From Rhizomys pruinosus (taxonomy: Eukaryota; Chordata; Mammalia; Rodentia; Spalacidae), in assembly GCA_009823505.1 (NCBI GenBank), contig VZQC01002896.1, forward strand, positions 2,948,114-3,012,113: a stretch of 64,000 nt of DNA, written 5' to 3'. A program made the position numbers and the translations under genes. Below are positions 11,880-23,570 of the stretch, piece by piece. Numbering within the stretch: position 1 is the first letter of the stretch; each line of letters opens with the position of its first letter. The notes beneath the pieces were generated by a model, which saw only the letters and a list, made by a program, of their open reading frames with translations, had not been told where the DNA came from and made no database searches.

Positions 11880-12665
11880 GACTTATGTAGAGAGAATACT
11901 AAAAAGTCTTACAGCACAGAAACAAGAAGACAACTCAATTCAAAATTGGCAAATTCTTTTGAATATGCATCTTACCAAAGAAAACACCCAAATGGGTAAA
12001 ATGCAAATTAAAATGAAGTACACTCCATATCTACTAGACTGGTTTATAAAAAAAGGGAGAGTGAATAAATATTGGTTGTCACATAGAAATTGGAATCCTC
12101 AAGTATAAGTGTGATAAGCAAAAATAAAAGGTATAGTCACTTTTAAAAGAAGTTGAGCAATTTCTTGTAAGTTCAGTAATAAACTTATCAAAGGAGGTAT
12201 AAACTTTACTTCTAGGAATCTATGCAAGAGAAATGAAACATTACACAGAATGTTTATAGGTGAATTATTCTAAATGGGCACAGGTGGGAATGACTCAAAT
12301 TTCCTTCAACTGAAGAATGAATAAATTAAAATGACACAGTACAAAATGAGACACTCTTTAGCCAAAAGAAGAGTGACATAATGATGATGTGGGTGGACAG
12401 CAAGAACACTTGCTAAACGGAAAGAGTTCGACACACTATTTGTTATATGATTCCATTTAGACAAAACATCCTGAAAAGGAGCATCTAGGAGGGCCAGGAA
12501 GTAGATGAGTGGTCGTCAGGGGCTAGAGATGACAGTGGGGAATGACTACAAATGGCTCTTTCTGGAGTCCTGGGAAACATGCCCAAATTACATCATGCTG
12601 ATGATTAAACTCTGTAAATCCTAATCATCTTAGCCTTAAAATAAGTAAAGTGTAAGTTTTTAAAA
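11880..12665 (+). mobile_element. Old L1M ORF2 3' end and 3' UTR
   Basis: The segment matches the well-known end of old mammalian L1 elements: caattcaaaattggcaaatt, atatgattccatttagacaa, ggccaggaagtagatgagtg and gtcaggggctagagatga. It is heavily mutated. Confidence 0.75.
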
Positions 12666-13337
12666 TGATGAACCCAAAGAAACTTGTTCAAAGGAAAGGA
12701 GTTTGCAAAGGAGTTTTCTTCAACGATCATTGTCAGTGGCTTCTACAGCTAACTCGCTGTTCCAGGAGCTTTCATAATGTCACTCTACCTACTCAGTCAA
12801 ACTGGAACCCCACCCACCCTCTTTCTAGATCAATAGCTGGTGTGGAGTTATATATTATATATAATGTCATCAAGCAAATAGTCTGACCTCTACTATGCTC
12901 TTAGCAGCATTTGCCAATTTTAACATGGATGTTTCTGAGGTCTATTTCATAAAATAAGTCTTCTCGACACCCCTAGTTCCAGTTTGCTGTCACAGAGGTA
13001 GAGGTTGTGCAGTAGGAATTTTCATTTTCATCTTATAATGACAAAGGCATACTCATGTTTAACACTGATGTCACTGTGCACATCTCAATTTCGATTTGAC
13101 AACTCCTCTCTTAAATCCTGTAAATTCTGTAACTCTGCATCAACATTTCTCCATATACTTTTGTTTGCATGTTTTTACATGCATGGCATTGGGTGTTAAC
13201 TGGACACTAGGAAAGTTACAAAAATGAGCCGGAGTTGTGTATAATTTTAAATGTCCACTCAAACTCTATCACAACTAAATCTTTAAATAACTATAATTTG
13301 TTCTATTTTCCACAGGAACTATAAAAAATTTGTTCCA
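12666..13337. other. Intergenic, no recognised feature
   Basis: About 670 bases of AT-rich DNA without a recognised gene or repeat. Confidence 0.5.
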
Positions 13338-13555
13338 GGGCTGGAGAGATGGCTCAGTGGTTAAGAACACGTGCACTGCTATAACAGAGGACCTGCATTC
13401 AGCTCCACATGGAGGCTAACAAATGTCTATAACTCCAGTTTGAGGCTGACACACTCTCCTGGTCTCCGTGAGTTTGTATTCACGTGGTGCACTTACATAC
13501 ATACATACAGACAGACAAAAACACACACCAAATAAGAAAATAAATCTTTAAAAAC
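13338..13555 (+). mobile_element. B2/B3-type SINE
   Basis: Forward element: gggctggagagatggctcag, ggacctgcattcagctcc, then a tail of aataagaaaataaatcttt. Confidence 0.88.
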
Positions 13556-14458
13556 TATATTCTTTTTTTTAAATCTCTCAACTCAGAATATGCCTTTGTT
13601 TCTTTTACATCCTGTGCAATTTACCTACCGCCTCGCCTAGTAATATATTCTTTCTGCCCTTCACTCTTCTTATGGACTGAATTGTGTTCTTCCACATTGA
13701 AGCCCTACTCCCAGTAGCTTCTAGAACTGAGAGAAAGACCCTTCTGTTGTTTAAGCCGTCCAGTCTGTGCTGTTTTGTTACAGCACCGGTAGATGAGGAA
13801 GACCCACAGGTCTTGTTTATCTGTAATACCCTCTCCTTTTCAGAAGCTTCCTGTGCTTTCCATCACCTTATTCTTATCAGTTTTTCTCACTTTCTTTTAC
13901 TTTTATCTTTAACCACTATTCAACTTTTGGCTCTTTCTCCTAGTCCAGGCAAAATTTAATGGACCAGTGTTTCAGCGATCGCCAAGCGTGTCTGTCACTT
14001 TTGTTTCACAGCTTGAAAGAAGGACCTTCCGTTTCTCACGCTTTCTACTCCCAGTTCTTACAACACCGTGGCAGAGATTTCTACCTTTTCTTTTCCGTGG
14101 TTAAAGCATGGAGTTTCACCAGAAAAAAACAACAACCATGTTTTCTTCTCTTGTAGTTATTAAGTTCAGGCTCAGGAGATGTAAATTAAAATGTATGGGA
14201 ACTTCTGAGACATTTCCTCAAAGGGAATGGGTGTGTCTTTTCCCTCGTTCTCCCTTTATTCTGCTGTCTGAAATGTAAACTCTTGTGCTACCAGTTAGAT
14301 TTAACACTACATTCTCTTGCTTTTTTCATTGAACTTTGTACAATAACTATCATAATGAATTCCAATTACTTTTAAGTGGATTCTTGTTGGGATTTTATTT
14401 GTATTCTTCATGTCCTCCAGGGATCCTAACACATACTAGGAATTCAATGTATAATTTT
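13556..14458. other. Intergenic, no recognised feature
   Basis: About 900 bases without recognisable genes or repeats; short open frames only. Confidence 0.5.
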
Positions 14459-14675
14459 CAAAAAGATTTATTATTTTTAAATTAAGTGTATATGTGTGTG
14501 GGTATGTACAGGAGTACAGGAACACCCAGGGACCAGAAGAGGGTGTCAGTGTTGGGTCCTCTGGAGCTGTAGTTATAGGAAGTTGTAAACAGCCTGAAAT
14601 AGGTGCTGGAAACTGAACTCGGTTCTCTGGAAGAGCAGTATGTGTTCTTAAACACTGAGCTATCTCTCCATCCAT
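14459..14675 (-). mobile_element. B2-type SINE, diverged
   Basis: Reverse-oriented, with aagatttattatttttaaa tail side, gaccagaagagggtgtcag body, and ctgagctatctctccatcc head. Confidence 0.82.
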
Positions 14676-14744
14676 GAATATTTTTATATGACTAACCATA
14701 TGGCTTGGGTAGGTTTGATCATTTTATTTTATTTTATTTTTCAT

Positions 14745-14902
14745 TTATTTATTTTTTTTGGTCTTTTCGAGACAGGGTCTCCCTGTAGCCCCAGCTGTCC
14801 TGGAACTTGCTCTGTAGACCAGGCTGGCCTTGAACTCACAAAGATCCGCCTGCCGCTGCCTCCCAAGTGCTAGGATTAAAGGTGTGCACCACCATGCCTG
14901 GC
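14745..14902 (-). mobile_element. B1 SINE with target duplication
   Basis: Reverse-oriented B1. The duplication aggtttgatcatttta flanks it at 14711-14726 and 14903-14918. Confidence 0.92.
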
Positions 14903-15361
14903 AGGTTTGATCATTTTAAACCATGGGTTCCTTTTCATCTAAATTCAGCCCTTGAATTTAGTGTATGTATTTAGTGTATCATAATGCTCTGTGCTGAGAT
15001 CAGTAGGATAAGTGTCAAAAGTGTACTGTCAGAAACATAGGCCAACACATTTATATCTTTCCACAATGTCAGAACCTACTGAATAAAAACAAATTTATGG
15101 GGTCTATCACTTGCAGCACAGAAAGAGGTACAGAATTGAGTTCAGTTCCAGAGGTGGAAGGACGGGACCAGGTTCAGCTGAACGAATGGGTACATGGACA
15201 GCCAGCCCAAATGGGTGAACCGGAGAAGGACCAGATGGGAATTCAAGTAGTCCTTGTCCACAGTGGGAACAGAACAGGCTGAAACCTTGGGACAGTTGAC
15301 CCTTCTCTGCTTGTTGGTCTTGATGCACATATGGGGTGGTCAGATGATGGGTTTTTACCTT

Positions 15362-15590
15362 TTTAAAATTTTATTTATGATTTATTTATGTGTATGAGTG
15401 TACTGTCTGCATGCAGGTTGGTGCACCCGTGTTGTGCAATGCTTCAGAGGTCAGAAGAGGGCGTCAGATTCCCCTGGAACTGGAGTTAAAGATGGTTCTT
15501 AGCTGCCATGTGGGTGCTGGGAATGGAACCCGGGTCCTCTGCAAGAGCAAGCAGTTGGTGCTCTTAACTGCTGAGCCATCTCTCCAGCCC
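15362..15590 (-). mobile_element. B2 SINE, array member a
   Basis: Reverse-oriented B2, leftmost of four in a row. Its head reads gcaagcagttggtgctctt and ctgctgagccatctctcc. Confidence 0.9.
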
Positions 15591-15839
15591 CTGGTTTTTA
15601 CTTTTTTAATATTTCATTTTTTAAAATGTATTCTTTATGTGTATGAATGTACTGTCTGCATGTAGGTTTGTGCACCCGTGTTGTGCAATGCTGCAGAGGT
15701 CAGAAGAGGGTGTCAGATTCCCCTGGAACTGGAGTTAAAGACGGTTCTCAGCCACCATGTGGGTGCTGCAGATTGAACCCAGGTCCTCTGCAAGAGCAAG
15801 CAGTTGGTGCTCTTAACTGCTGAGCCATCTCTCCAGCCC
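15591..15839 (-). mobile_element. B2 SINE, array member b (duplicated unit)
   Basis: Reverse-oriented B2 plus short flank ctggtttttacttttttaa. Over most of its length it is identical to the next unit (period 249 bp). Its head matches member a instead, marking a recombination hybrid. Confidence 0.92.
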
Positions 15840-16085
15840 CTGGTTTTTACTTTTTTAATATTTCATTTTTTAAAATGTATTCTTTATGTGTATGAATGTA
15901 CTGTCTGCATGTAGGTTTGTGCACCCGTGTTGTGCAATGCTGCAGAGGTCAGAAGAGGGTGTCAGATTCCCCTGGAACTGGAGTTAAAGACGGTTCTCAG
16001 CCACCATGTGGGTGCTGCAGATTGAACCCAGGTCCTCTGCAAGAGCAGTCGGCACTCTTAACCGCTAGGCCATCTCTCCAGCCCC
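15840..16085 (-). mobile_element. B2 SINE, array member c (duplicated unit)
   Basis: Same body and left flank as member b, with a different head (gcagtcggcactcttaacc, gctaggccatctctcc). Confidence 0.92.
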
Positions 16086-16306
16086 ATATTTCATTTATTT
16101 TTATTTTGAATGTATGAATGTATTGCCTGCATATATGTAAGTGCACCGATGTCATGCAAGATCAGTGGAGGTCAGAAGAGGGCATCAGATCCCCTGGAAC
16201 TGGAGCTATGGATAGTTTATAGCCACCATGTGGATGCTGGGAATCAAACCCAGGTCCTTTGCAAGAGCAGTCAGTGCTTTTAACCACTGAGCCATCTCTC
16301 TAGCCC
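16086..16306 (-). mobile_element. B2-type SINE, array member d
   Basis: A more diverged reverse-oriented B2: attgcctgcatatatgtaag, agaagagggcatcagatccc, ccactgagccatctctctag. Confidence 0.87.
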
Positions 16307-17378
16307 AGTTTTTACCTCTTTTTGGGTCTAGGTAGGGGAATTGTATCTTCTCCTTGGTTTGGTGTGTTCAGTAAATTCTTGGGCTTGGTTTTCCTGTATG
16401 ATTTTTATATATCCATGTGCCTTTAAGTCCCAACTCACCTCAGTAAATTTCTACTCCCAGGAATAAGTCATTTACCAGTTTATCTTACATGGATGATATC
16501 AGATAGATGGTGCCATTCATGTGTCTATCCAGGTACAGAGACACTGTCCATGCTCAAAATGGAGTCACAAGCTGATTATAAAATGGAGTATCATATGAAG
16601 TTTCTCTTGCTACAAGCAGGTACAACACAGTCCTGCTAAGGGAAGCAGTGGTCACTGTTGGGGAACTGACCCCTCGACATAGGGGTCAGTTGGTTACTTT
16701 CGTAACCCACCCTGAGTGACTACTGTCCCTCTCAGGTCCTTAGCCTCAGAAGTGGACTGCTTCCTGTCTGGCTGTGCTATTCCACCTGCCCAGAAACTGC
16801 TGGTCTCTGACAGGAATTTCAGGCTGCTGGCTGCTGGTCGATCTTCACCCGACACCCACTCACAATCCACTCTACAGGTTGGTGACCTGATTAGTTTCCG
16901 TCCAACCTCACGCTAGCTTACCAGGTTAGTGATCTGATTGATCCCCATCTAACCCATGAGCTGTGACATCCAGGCCTGCTTCTGCCTGTATATGTGTAAA
17001 ATAACAGATCAGGAAATTCCATGATGATGGTAATGGAGAATTCACTATATTGAATGCTGCAAGTCATTTTTATAAGCACAATGATGTCACCTTTCAGAGC
17101 CAATCACAGACCCCAGTCTTGTACCCCTGTATGCTGCTGCCCTGCCTAGGGTCATGTGCTTGAGCCACGAATTGCTTCGTCTTGGGGCAAGGTCAGAGGA
17201 ACCCCATGACTTCCACATTGTGCTCTGAGGGGTGCTAGCTGAAAACTAGCCCCTAATTCAAACTGGGTCTTCCCACAGAGTATGTCCGATTCTAGTTCTG
17301 CACTGCCTACTAGTGCTGCTGAGTCTCCCAACCCGAACTTCAATGTAGGTTTGAAAATCTCATGTGAGAAAAGCTGGG
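16307..17378. other. Intergenic, possible decayed LTR; contains strong inverted repeat
   Basis: There is no gene. A mixed-composition stretch (16550-17340) could be an old LTR but lacks a match I can name. It carries an 11-bp perfect inverted repeat at 16664-16691. Confidence 0.35.
16664..16691. repeat. Perfect inverted repeat, 11-bp arms, 6-nt loop
   Basis: Arms aactgacccct and aggggtcagtt pair perfectly around the loop cgacat. Confidence 0.9.
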
Positions 17379-17613
17379 ACTTGGGGCCAGAGAGTTGCCT
17401 CAGTGGTTAAAAGCACTGACTGCTGATGCAGAAGATCTGGGTTCAGTTCTAGGCACCCACATGGTGGCTAACAACCATCCTAACTCCAGTACCAGAGGAT
17501 CCTATGCCTTCTTCTGAGCTCTGTAGACAGAGTGACATGGGTACACTTACACAGATGCAGGCAATACACTCATACACATAAAATAAAATAATAAATAAAA
17601 TTCTAAATAAAAG
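17379..17613 (+). mobile_element. B2/B3-type SINE
   Basis: Forward element: ggccagagagttgcctcagt, gatctgggttcagttctagg, and a tail of aaataaaataataaataaaa. Confidence 0.87.
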
Positions 17614-18400
17614 AAAAGCTGGGACTCTGTCATAGAAGTAGAGATACATCTGGTCCCATGAGTATTATAGAAGTTAAAGATTCAGTAGGTAGAAGGAACG
17701 ATTCAGGAGGTAGAACAGTTGTGGGTTGCCTACTATCCCATACCAAGCAGAGGACCTAACAGATGATGACAAGCTCCCTGCTTCACACCTAGCACTCCTG
17801 TAACAACCTTCTAGATGTGAAAGTTGAATGGTCGTAGTACTTTTTATATTTTTCAGATATTGAGCTAAATTGTTTCTTGTGGCCCATAGTACACAGAAAG
17901 GAGCTGTAGCTTCAGTCATGTTATACTTTTACAATGTGGAAGAAGAGTAATGGAAGTTTCTTAATGGAATGACATGATCTGCTAGGTGTTTTAAAAGACC
18001 AGTCTTGTAGAAAATGGAGCATTACAGAAGAGGGATAAAAAAGGAAGCAGGCATGAGAGCATTATGGGAGCCAATGGAGATCTTGCCTGGGGTGGGAGCA
18101 GCCGAGATGGGGCAAGGTTTGGTTTGATAGACTGAGTCTGAGGATTTTGGAAAGTAAGAATTTATTAATTCCAAGGATTCAGCTGGAACAAATGAAGGCC
18201 GCTTAGTACAGTTGATATAGTTGGGAGCTGCAAGGGGAGGAAAAGGTTGTTCTGACGTCATGTGGCCATTCATCTGTGGAGGCGAACCAACACGCAAAGT
18301 GACTGACCAGGTTTTTTGGTTTAAACAATCAGAAATCCTTAAGTGACTATTTCAGGATGTATAAAGTTGTTTAATACTGACATAGAAGGTTTCAAGGCTT
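17614..18400. other. Intergenic, no recognised feature
   Basis: No gene or repeat recognised. A CT-rich tract follows at 18402-18440. Confidence 0.5.
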
Positions 18401-18487
18401 TTTTCTCCCTCCCTCCCTCTCTCCCTCTCTTCCTCCTTCCTTTTTGTTCTTCATCCTTTCTTCTCCATCCTTAGTGTGTAAGCTTTT

Positions 18488-18741
18488 TTAAAAATGTTTT
18501 TTATTAATTTTATTTATTTCTGTATGTGTATGAATGTACTGTCTGCATGCAAGTCTGTGCACCCGTGTCGTGCAACGCCGCGGAGTTCAGAAGATGGTCT
18601 TGGATTCCCCTGGAACTGGAGTTCTCCTGGAATTGGAGCTTCAGACGGTTCTCAGCCGCCATGTGGGTGCTGGGGATCGAACCCGGGTCCTCTGTAAGAG
18701 CGGTCGGCGCTCTTAACTGCTAGGCCATCTCTCCAGCCCCC
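18488..18741 (-). mobile_element. B2 SINE with target duplication
   Basis: Reverse-oriented, well-preserved B2. The 15-bp duplication agtgtgtaagctttt lies at 18473-18487 and 18742-18756. Confidence 0.94.
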
Positions 18742-18756
18742 AGTGTGTAAGCTTTT

Positions 18757-20519
18757 ATTCTTAGACTTGTTGCCTTAGCATTTCAAGATAGGTGCCACAT
18801 CTCTGTGTACATTCTAATGATGAAAACTACGGCAAACTATCCTGCCCCCGGTGCCACTTCTTTTGAAGCAGTCTCTCCAGTTTCATTTAAAGCCCAAATC
18901 CCATTCAATGATTTCTTACATTTTACACCTTACTGGACAGCATGGAGTCACAAGACTTATGTTTTGGTGTTTTGGGGAAGAGGAGAGAAGTGGATGGTGC
19001 TTGGGTCATTGTTCTGTTTGATGACCATGTTGTTTAACTGTGTGATAGAGAGAAGTGAAAATGCCAAGTACTAAGTTTGGCAACTAGGTATGCGTCTTGA
19101 GAACAGCTTATATTTTGTTTATCTGGCTCATCCAGTTGGATTGGGTATAAAACAGTAAGTCCTAGCCAGTAGGCTCTTAACCCATCATGAAGAGTATGTT
19201 TCTGTGTGCATGTATGTGTTTGTGAAGGAGCACTGCACTTGAACATGACTCCATCTCAATTGTTAAATCGGCAGGCTGGATTAACACAATGAATGAAAAT
19301 GAGTCTCAGTGATGGAGCGTTCATATAGAGGGGAGCATTTTGTCACTCAACTGTTTCTGGCCTGATTTCTGGACTCTTAACTTCCCGTGAGTTGTTATAC
19401 ATGAGAAAAAAATACTGCATTTTTTTCTATAGAATAGAGGTGAACTATGGCCTGCAAACCAAATCCAGCCAGATTTTGTAAATAAAATGTTACCAGAACA
19501 TATATTTCTGTGTGGATGGCTGTTTTCATATTGAACAGCAGAGCTCAAAAGTGGCAACAGTGGTCATGGCTTGAAGAGGCTAAAGTGTGTACTATCTGGC
19601 TTTTTACAGAAATAAGCTGGCAACCTCTAGAGTCAATCACACTTTACTGTTAACACCACATTAACTAGTTAACTTATAGGCAGATGGCATATGTCAAATT
19701 TCAGAGGCTGTGTGTATTTGAGCTTGATATTACTTATTTATCACTTGCCTTTTTGGTTTTCTTCCTCCGAACATATTCCTTTTCCTAGTTCATTTCTCTC
19801 TCTGTATTTTTGGAATCTGCCAGCTCAAAAGCCTGTAGTAGAAACCAACATGGTGGGGCTTGCTCCTCACAGCTCCACCAGATGCTCTGTAAATAGACTT
19901 CACCCCTCCACCCTGTTATTCTATGGATGAGCAAGGCTCAATATCATTGCTCAATCCTGCTCAACTATGGGACTGCTTATGAGAAATCTTAGGAAACTTT
20001 ATCAAAAGCATTTGGTTAAAGTTGAGATTTCGGTTGGATTTTCTGGCTTTGCATGAGAATTTCTAGTCAGATAGTGCAGCAAACAGAAGTCTATTCCTAC
20101 GAATCATGGTATACTAGCTCACGTCTAGTCACTGTCCTGTCGGTCTCTATGCTTACAGGGTACTGCACAGATGGAATATAAAGTTCAGATGATTTAGTTG
20201 TGGAAACAAGTTCAATGGTCAGGGTCAGGAGCTGTAGTTTTTCACCTTGCAGATTATAAAACGTCTTTTCACAGATTTAAGGAGCAAAGATGTCTCAATT
20301 CATGTTTAGTGAATTTCCTCAAGTGCTCAGTGAAGTATCACGGTATTTTAGGAGCAAAAAGATTTGTGATTTAAACACTTGGAAAATGTAGGCTTGGAAA
20401 AATTATACTTTTTGGATTTTTAAGATCTTGAAACTTGTGCACAGTCTTTTCCAGGAGGTTATGTTATGTACACAGTGCTTTTTAAACATGTCTAATTATA
20501 ACACTTTTGACTCAATATC
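18757..20519. other. Intergenic, no recognised feature
   Basis: About 1.8 kb of AT-rich DNA in which I recognise no gene or repeat. Confidence 0.5.
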
Positions 20520-20677
20520 TTTTTTTTTTTTTTTTGTCTTTTTGAGACAGGGTCTCTTTGAAACTCCAGCTGGCCAGGAACTCACTCTATAGACCAAGCT
20601 GGCCTGGGATTCAGAGATCCGCCTGCCTCTGCCTCCCTAGTGCTAGGATTAAAGGCATGTGTCCCCACGCCCAGCTC
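20520..20677 (-). mobile_element. B1 SINE
   Basis: Reverse-oriented B1: long T run, gagacagggtctctttga, agctggcctgggattcagag, attaaaggcatgtgtcccc. Confidence 0.9.
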
Positions 20678-20768
20678 AAAATATCTTTATTGGACTAGTT
20701 TTCTAAATCCTCTTTTAGACAGTCATCTGCCTGACTGTCAGGACATTGACTAATACTTCTACAGATTT

Positions 20769-20834
20769 TTTTCCTTCCTTCCTTCCTTCCTTCCTTCCTT
20801 CCTTCCTTCCTTCCTTCCTTCCTTCCTTCCTTCC
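20769..20834. repeat. (TTCC)n microsatellite
   Basis: About 16 tetranucleotide units of ttcc. Confidence 0.97.
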
Positions 20835-20840
20835 ATTCTT

Positions 20841-20915
20841 TCTTGTACTGGAAATCAAATCCAGAGAATCTAACATGTTAGGCAAGGGCTCTACTCCTGA
20901 GCCAGGGCCTTAGGC
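20841..20915 (-). mobile_element. ID-type tRNA-derived SINE
   Basis: Reverse-oriented ID-like element: tactggaaatcaaatccaga, ggcaagggctctactcctga, gccagggcc. Confidence 0.65.
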
Positions 20916-21257
20916 CTCTACAGTTCTTTGAATAATGCAATTTTACATTAAATATTCCTTTAGTCATAAGCCATGTTTTCACTCCCACCAGTATGACACC
21001 CATCACAAGTGGGAGTTGAAGTCACTTGAGATGAAATATAAGGAGACTGTACAGATGTCTGGAAACTGTGAAGTAGTAGACTATTCTACCTGGAATCTCA
21101 TTTCTTCCACTAACTACATGAAATGTCTTGAGGAAGCTGTACAAGTTATCTGTGTCCAAGGGTCCTCTACAACATGAATAATACAATGTATCTCGAGCTG
21201 TTGTGCTGTGGCTATATTTATGTAGATGACTAAAACTTCAATACCTGTCATAGCCGT

Positions 21258-21612
21258 GTAGTGGTTTGAATAGGAAATGTCCCCATAGTCTCATGTGTTT
21301 CAACACATTCTCCCCAGCTGATGATGCTGTTCCAGAAGGTTATGGAGCCTTTAGGAGGTGGAGCTTTCCTGGAGGAAATCACTAGTGGTGGGTTTTGAGG
21401 TTTGATGGCCTGGCTTCACTTGTTCTCTCTCTGCTTCCTGAGTGTAGACGCAATGCGACCAGCCAGCTTCCTGCTCTTGCCCTCCCGGCTGCTGCTATGC
21501 CTTCCCTGCTGTGATGGACTCTCCCTCCAGAACTGCAAGCCAGAATAACCCCTTTCTCCCTTAAGTTCTTTTGTCACAAGAGCAAAAGACAAGCTGTAAG
21601 GAGACACATTTT
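21258..21612. mobile_element. Rodent hAT-type nonautonomous DNA transposon (URR1-like)
   Basis: The phrases agtggtttgaataggaaatg, ccccatagtctcatgtgttt and ggaggtggagctttcctgga resemble the rodent URR1 hAT-Charlie repeat as I remember it. It lies just past the inferred 3' end of HMCN1. Confidence 0.6.
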
Positions 21613-21629
21613 AGGTTCTTAAAAAACTT

Positions 21630-22644
21630 ACGAATGATGTGGAAATTTTATTTAGGCTGATTTTACTGTAACATTTCTTATAATATAATTTTATAAAAGA
21701 GTCCATCAAGATATTATATAGAAAATACACACTAAGGTAATATATATACATTTCATAAAAATAGAATACATCTTGACAATTGCTTACAGAGTCTGTTACC
21801 ACCATGTACAGTGTATTGACATTTAACATGTTAATTTGAACAAATAAGATTAAAAAATCAAGAAATCTGTCCCATTGGCATGTCTTAAAATTGTTTTTGA
21901 CAGAAAAAAATTAAAAAGGAATGTAGAAGTTACTGAGCTGAGCGAATGAATGATTACATTAAAATGTCAAAGATTTATGTCATGGACAAGCATTTGAGAA
22001 GAAAGTAACTTTCTTTTTAGCATCATAAGAGGTTCAAACAATTTCATAAAATCACTGGAAATAATATCTTGTTTTGAATGTTTAATCAAGGTAAGCACCA
22101 TCTGGGATCAAACAAACTTTCTAATAGCTGTCCTATATTTCTAAAATAGTGGTGTTTTTTTTTTTTACCTTAAAATGAAAGTAGATTTATAAGTATTATT
22201 ATATCAATACTTTAAAACCATTATGCCATAAGCTTTTATGAAAACATATTGTAACTACTTTTATTATTCTAAAAATAGTCAACTGCTCAAAAATCTATTT
22301 GAATTAATTGTTTTCAAGGAATGATCTTAGCTACTATGCTACTATAAAACATCACTGATATGTCCCATTAGTTGATCAGAATAATCTTTGGGAAATAACT
22401 GCTCCAGTGTAATAAATAAAGAAAATAACAAAGGTCTCTTCAACACCTTAGAAAAGATACGACCATAGTGGCATCATACAAATACCTCAGCAGTACCAAG
22501 GAACACACACACAACAGAGTACAGCACCATTTTCAAGTTGCCAAGGTTGCAACTGTTCAAGAGATCATAACCTATAGTAACATGTAGGGGTGCTTGATTG
22601 CCATAATGCAGTTTAAATATGCAGACTAGGCTCTGGAGCACTGC
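21630..22644 (-). other. HMCN1: Inferred HMCN1 3' UTR
   Basis: About 1 kb of AT-rich, repeat-free sequence follows the stop codon. It ends near an AATAAA and borders a DNA-transposon relic at about 21610. The hemicentin-1 3' UTR is about 1 kb in other mammals as I recall, which fits. Earlier signals exist (AATAAA at 22265-22260, ATTAAA at 22086-22081), so shorter forms are possible. The cleavage site is inferred and not seen. Confidence 0.5.
21647..21652 (-). promoter_or_regulatory. HMCN1: Candidate distal polyadenylation signal of HMCN1
   Basis: There is an AATAAA on the minus strand about 990 bp after the stop codon, at the end of the repeat-free tract. It is the most distal canonical signal before the transposon relic. 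Use of this site is inferred only. Confidence 0.45.
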
Positions 22645-23011
22645 CTAGTATGGATAGGCAGACACAGCTATGTAGACTATGAATGTGGTTTGATACTCAA
22701 TGGTTCCATTGGCACTGTAGGATAAGGCTCGGACCTTCATGCGGTAAGTCTCTGGCTCTCGTAGTGACCGTGTAGTGTACACCACTCCTTTCAAATTTTC
22801 ATCCCTTAAGGCAAAAGGAGCAGTCTGTTCCTCATCTACCATGAGGAAAGTTGTCCTGGGATGCATCACTCCATCCTGCGTGTATGCAACCAGCCGGATT
22901 AAATCTTGATTGGCAGCTATTCCAAATGGGAGGGAGACAAGTTTATATTCCAAAGCATATGGGCTCAAGGCACATTCCAAATCATTGGGTGGACAGTTCT
23001 TGAGGCAGAAC
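22645..23011 (-). CDS. HMCN1: Hemicentin-1, terminal exon: fibulin-type C-terminal module and stop
   Basis: The final coding exon has 367 bp of coding sequence. It opens after a tgtccttag acceptor with FCLKNCPPNDLEC, which completes EGF 8. It then encodes the fibulin-type C-terminal module and ends IAVSAYPY followed by TAG at 22647-22645. An NGT sequon lies near the C-terminus. A (TA)n microsatellite begins only 27 bp upstream of the acceptor, so the branch region is unusually short. The open frame running further upstream through the TA repeat is intronic and not coding. Confidence 0.97.
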
Positions 23012-23035
23012 CTAAGGACAATAAGCACATGAGAT

Positions 23036-23037
<2 letters not shown>

Positions 23038-23092
<55 letters not shown>
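23038..23092. repeat. (TA)n microsatellite beside the last HMCN1 acceptor
   Basis: About 27 TA dinucleotides in the last intron, starting 27 bp from the terminal exon. Confidence 0.97.
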
Positions 23093-23094
<2 letters not shown>

Positions 23095-23288
23095 AGGACA
23101 GGAGAAGAGTATGTGCAGGTGATCACAAACCATGGAAACTTAGGCATTAATGTAGGAGGTTGTTTACCTACAAAATCCTCATGCTTTACTTTATGTCATT
23201 AACTAGAAAGAGATGCCAAGTGGCTAAAAGAAAATGCTGGTCTACAGTCAAGTATCAGTCTCCTGGCTCCATTAAAATCACAAAATGT

Positions 23289-23448
23289 TAGGCTTGGTGA
23301 CATACACTTTAAATTTCAGTGCTCAGCAGAGGCAGAGGCAGAGGCAGAGGCAGGAGGATTCTGTGAGATCAAGGTCAGCTTAGTCTATGTAGCAACTTCC
23401 AAGCCAGCCAGAACTACATACTGATAGCCTGTCACAAAAAAATCCCAG
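23289..23448 (+). mobile_element. Degenerate B1 SINE with GAGGCA repeat
   Basis: Forward B1-like: gcttggtgacatacacttta, four gaggca units, atcaaggtcagcttagtcta, and an A run at the end. Confidence 0.7.
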
Positions 23449-23489
23449 AAATACTGGAGCTCTTGAGGTGAGCAAGAATGCTTTACTTC

Positions 23490-23570
23490 TGTTCTGGTAG
23501 GGGTGCTGGGACTGGAGCCAGGCCTTGTGCATACTAAATGTATGCTCTACCATAGTCCAACAACAGCTGC
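23490..23570 (-). mobile_element. Degenerate ID-type SINE
   Basis: gtgctgggactggagccagg then gtatgctctaccatagtcc resembles a reverse ID or B4 head. Weak. Confidence 0.45.

Noticed and set aside
1..21600. A second gene downstream of HMCN1
   Set aside because: In human the next gene as I recall is PRG4, but no exon of it or any other gene is recognisable in this interval.
22906..23202. Plus-strand open frame over the last HMCN1 exon
   Set aside because: It is the shadow of the true minus-strand exon and the TA microsatellite.
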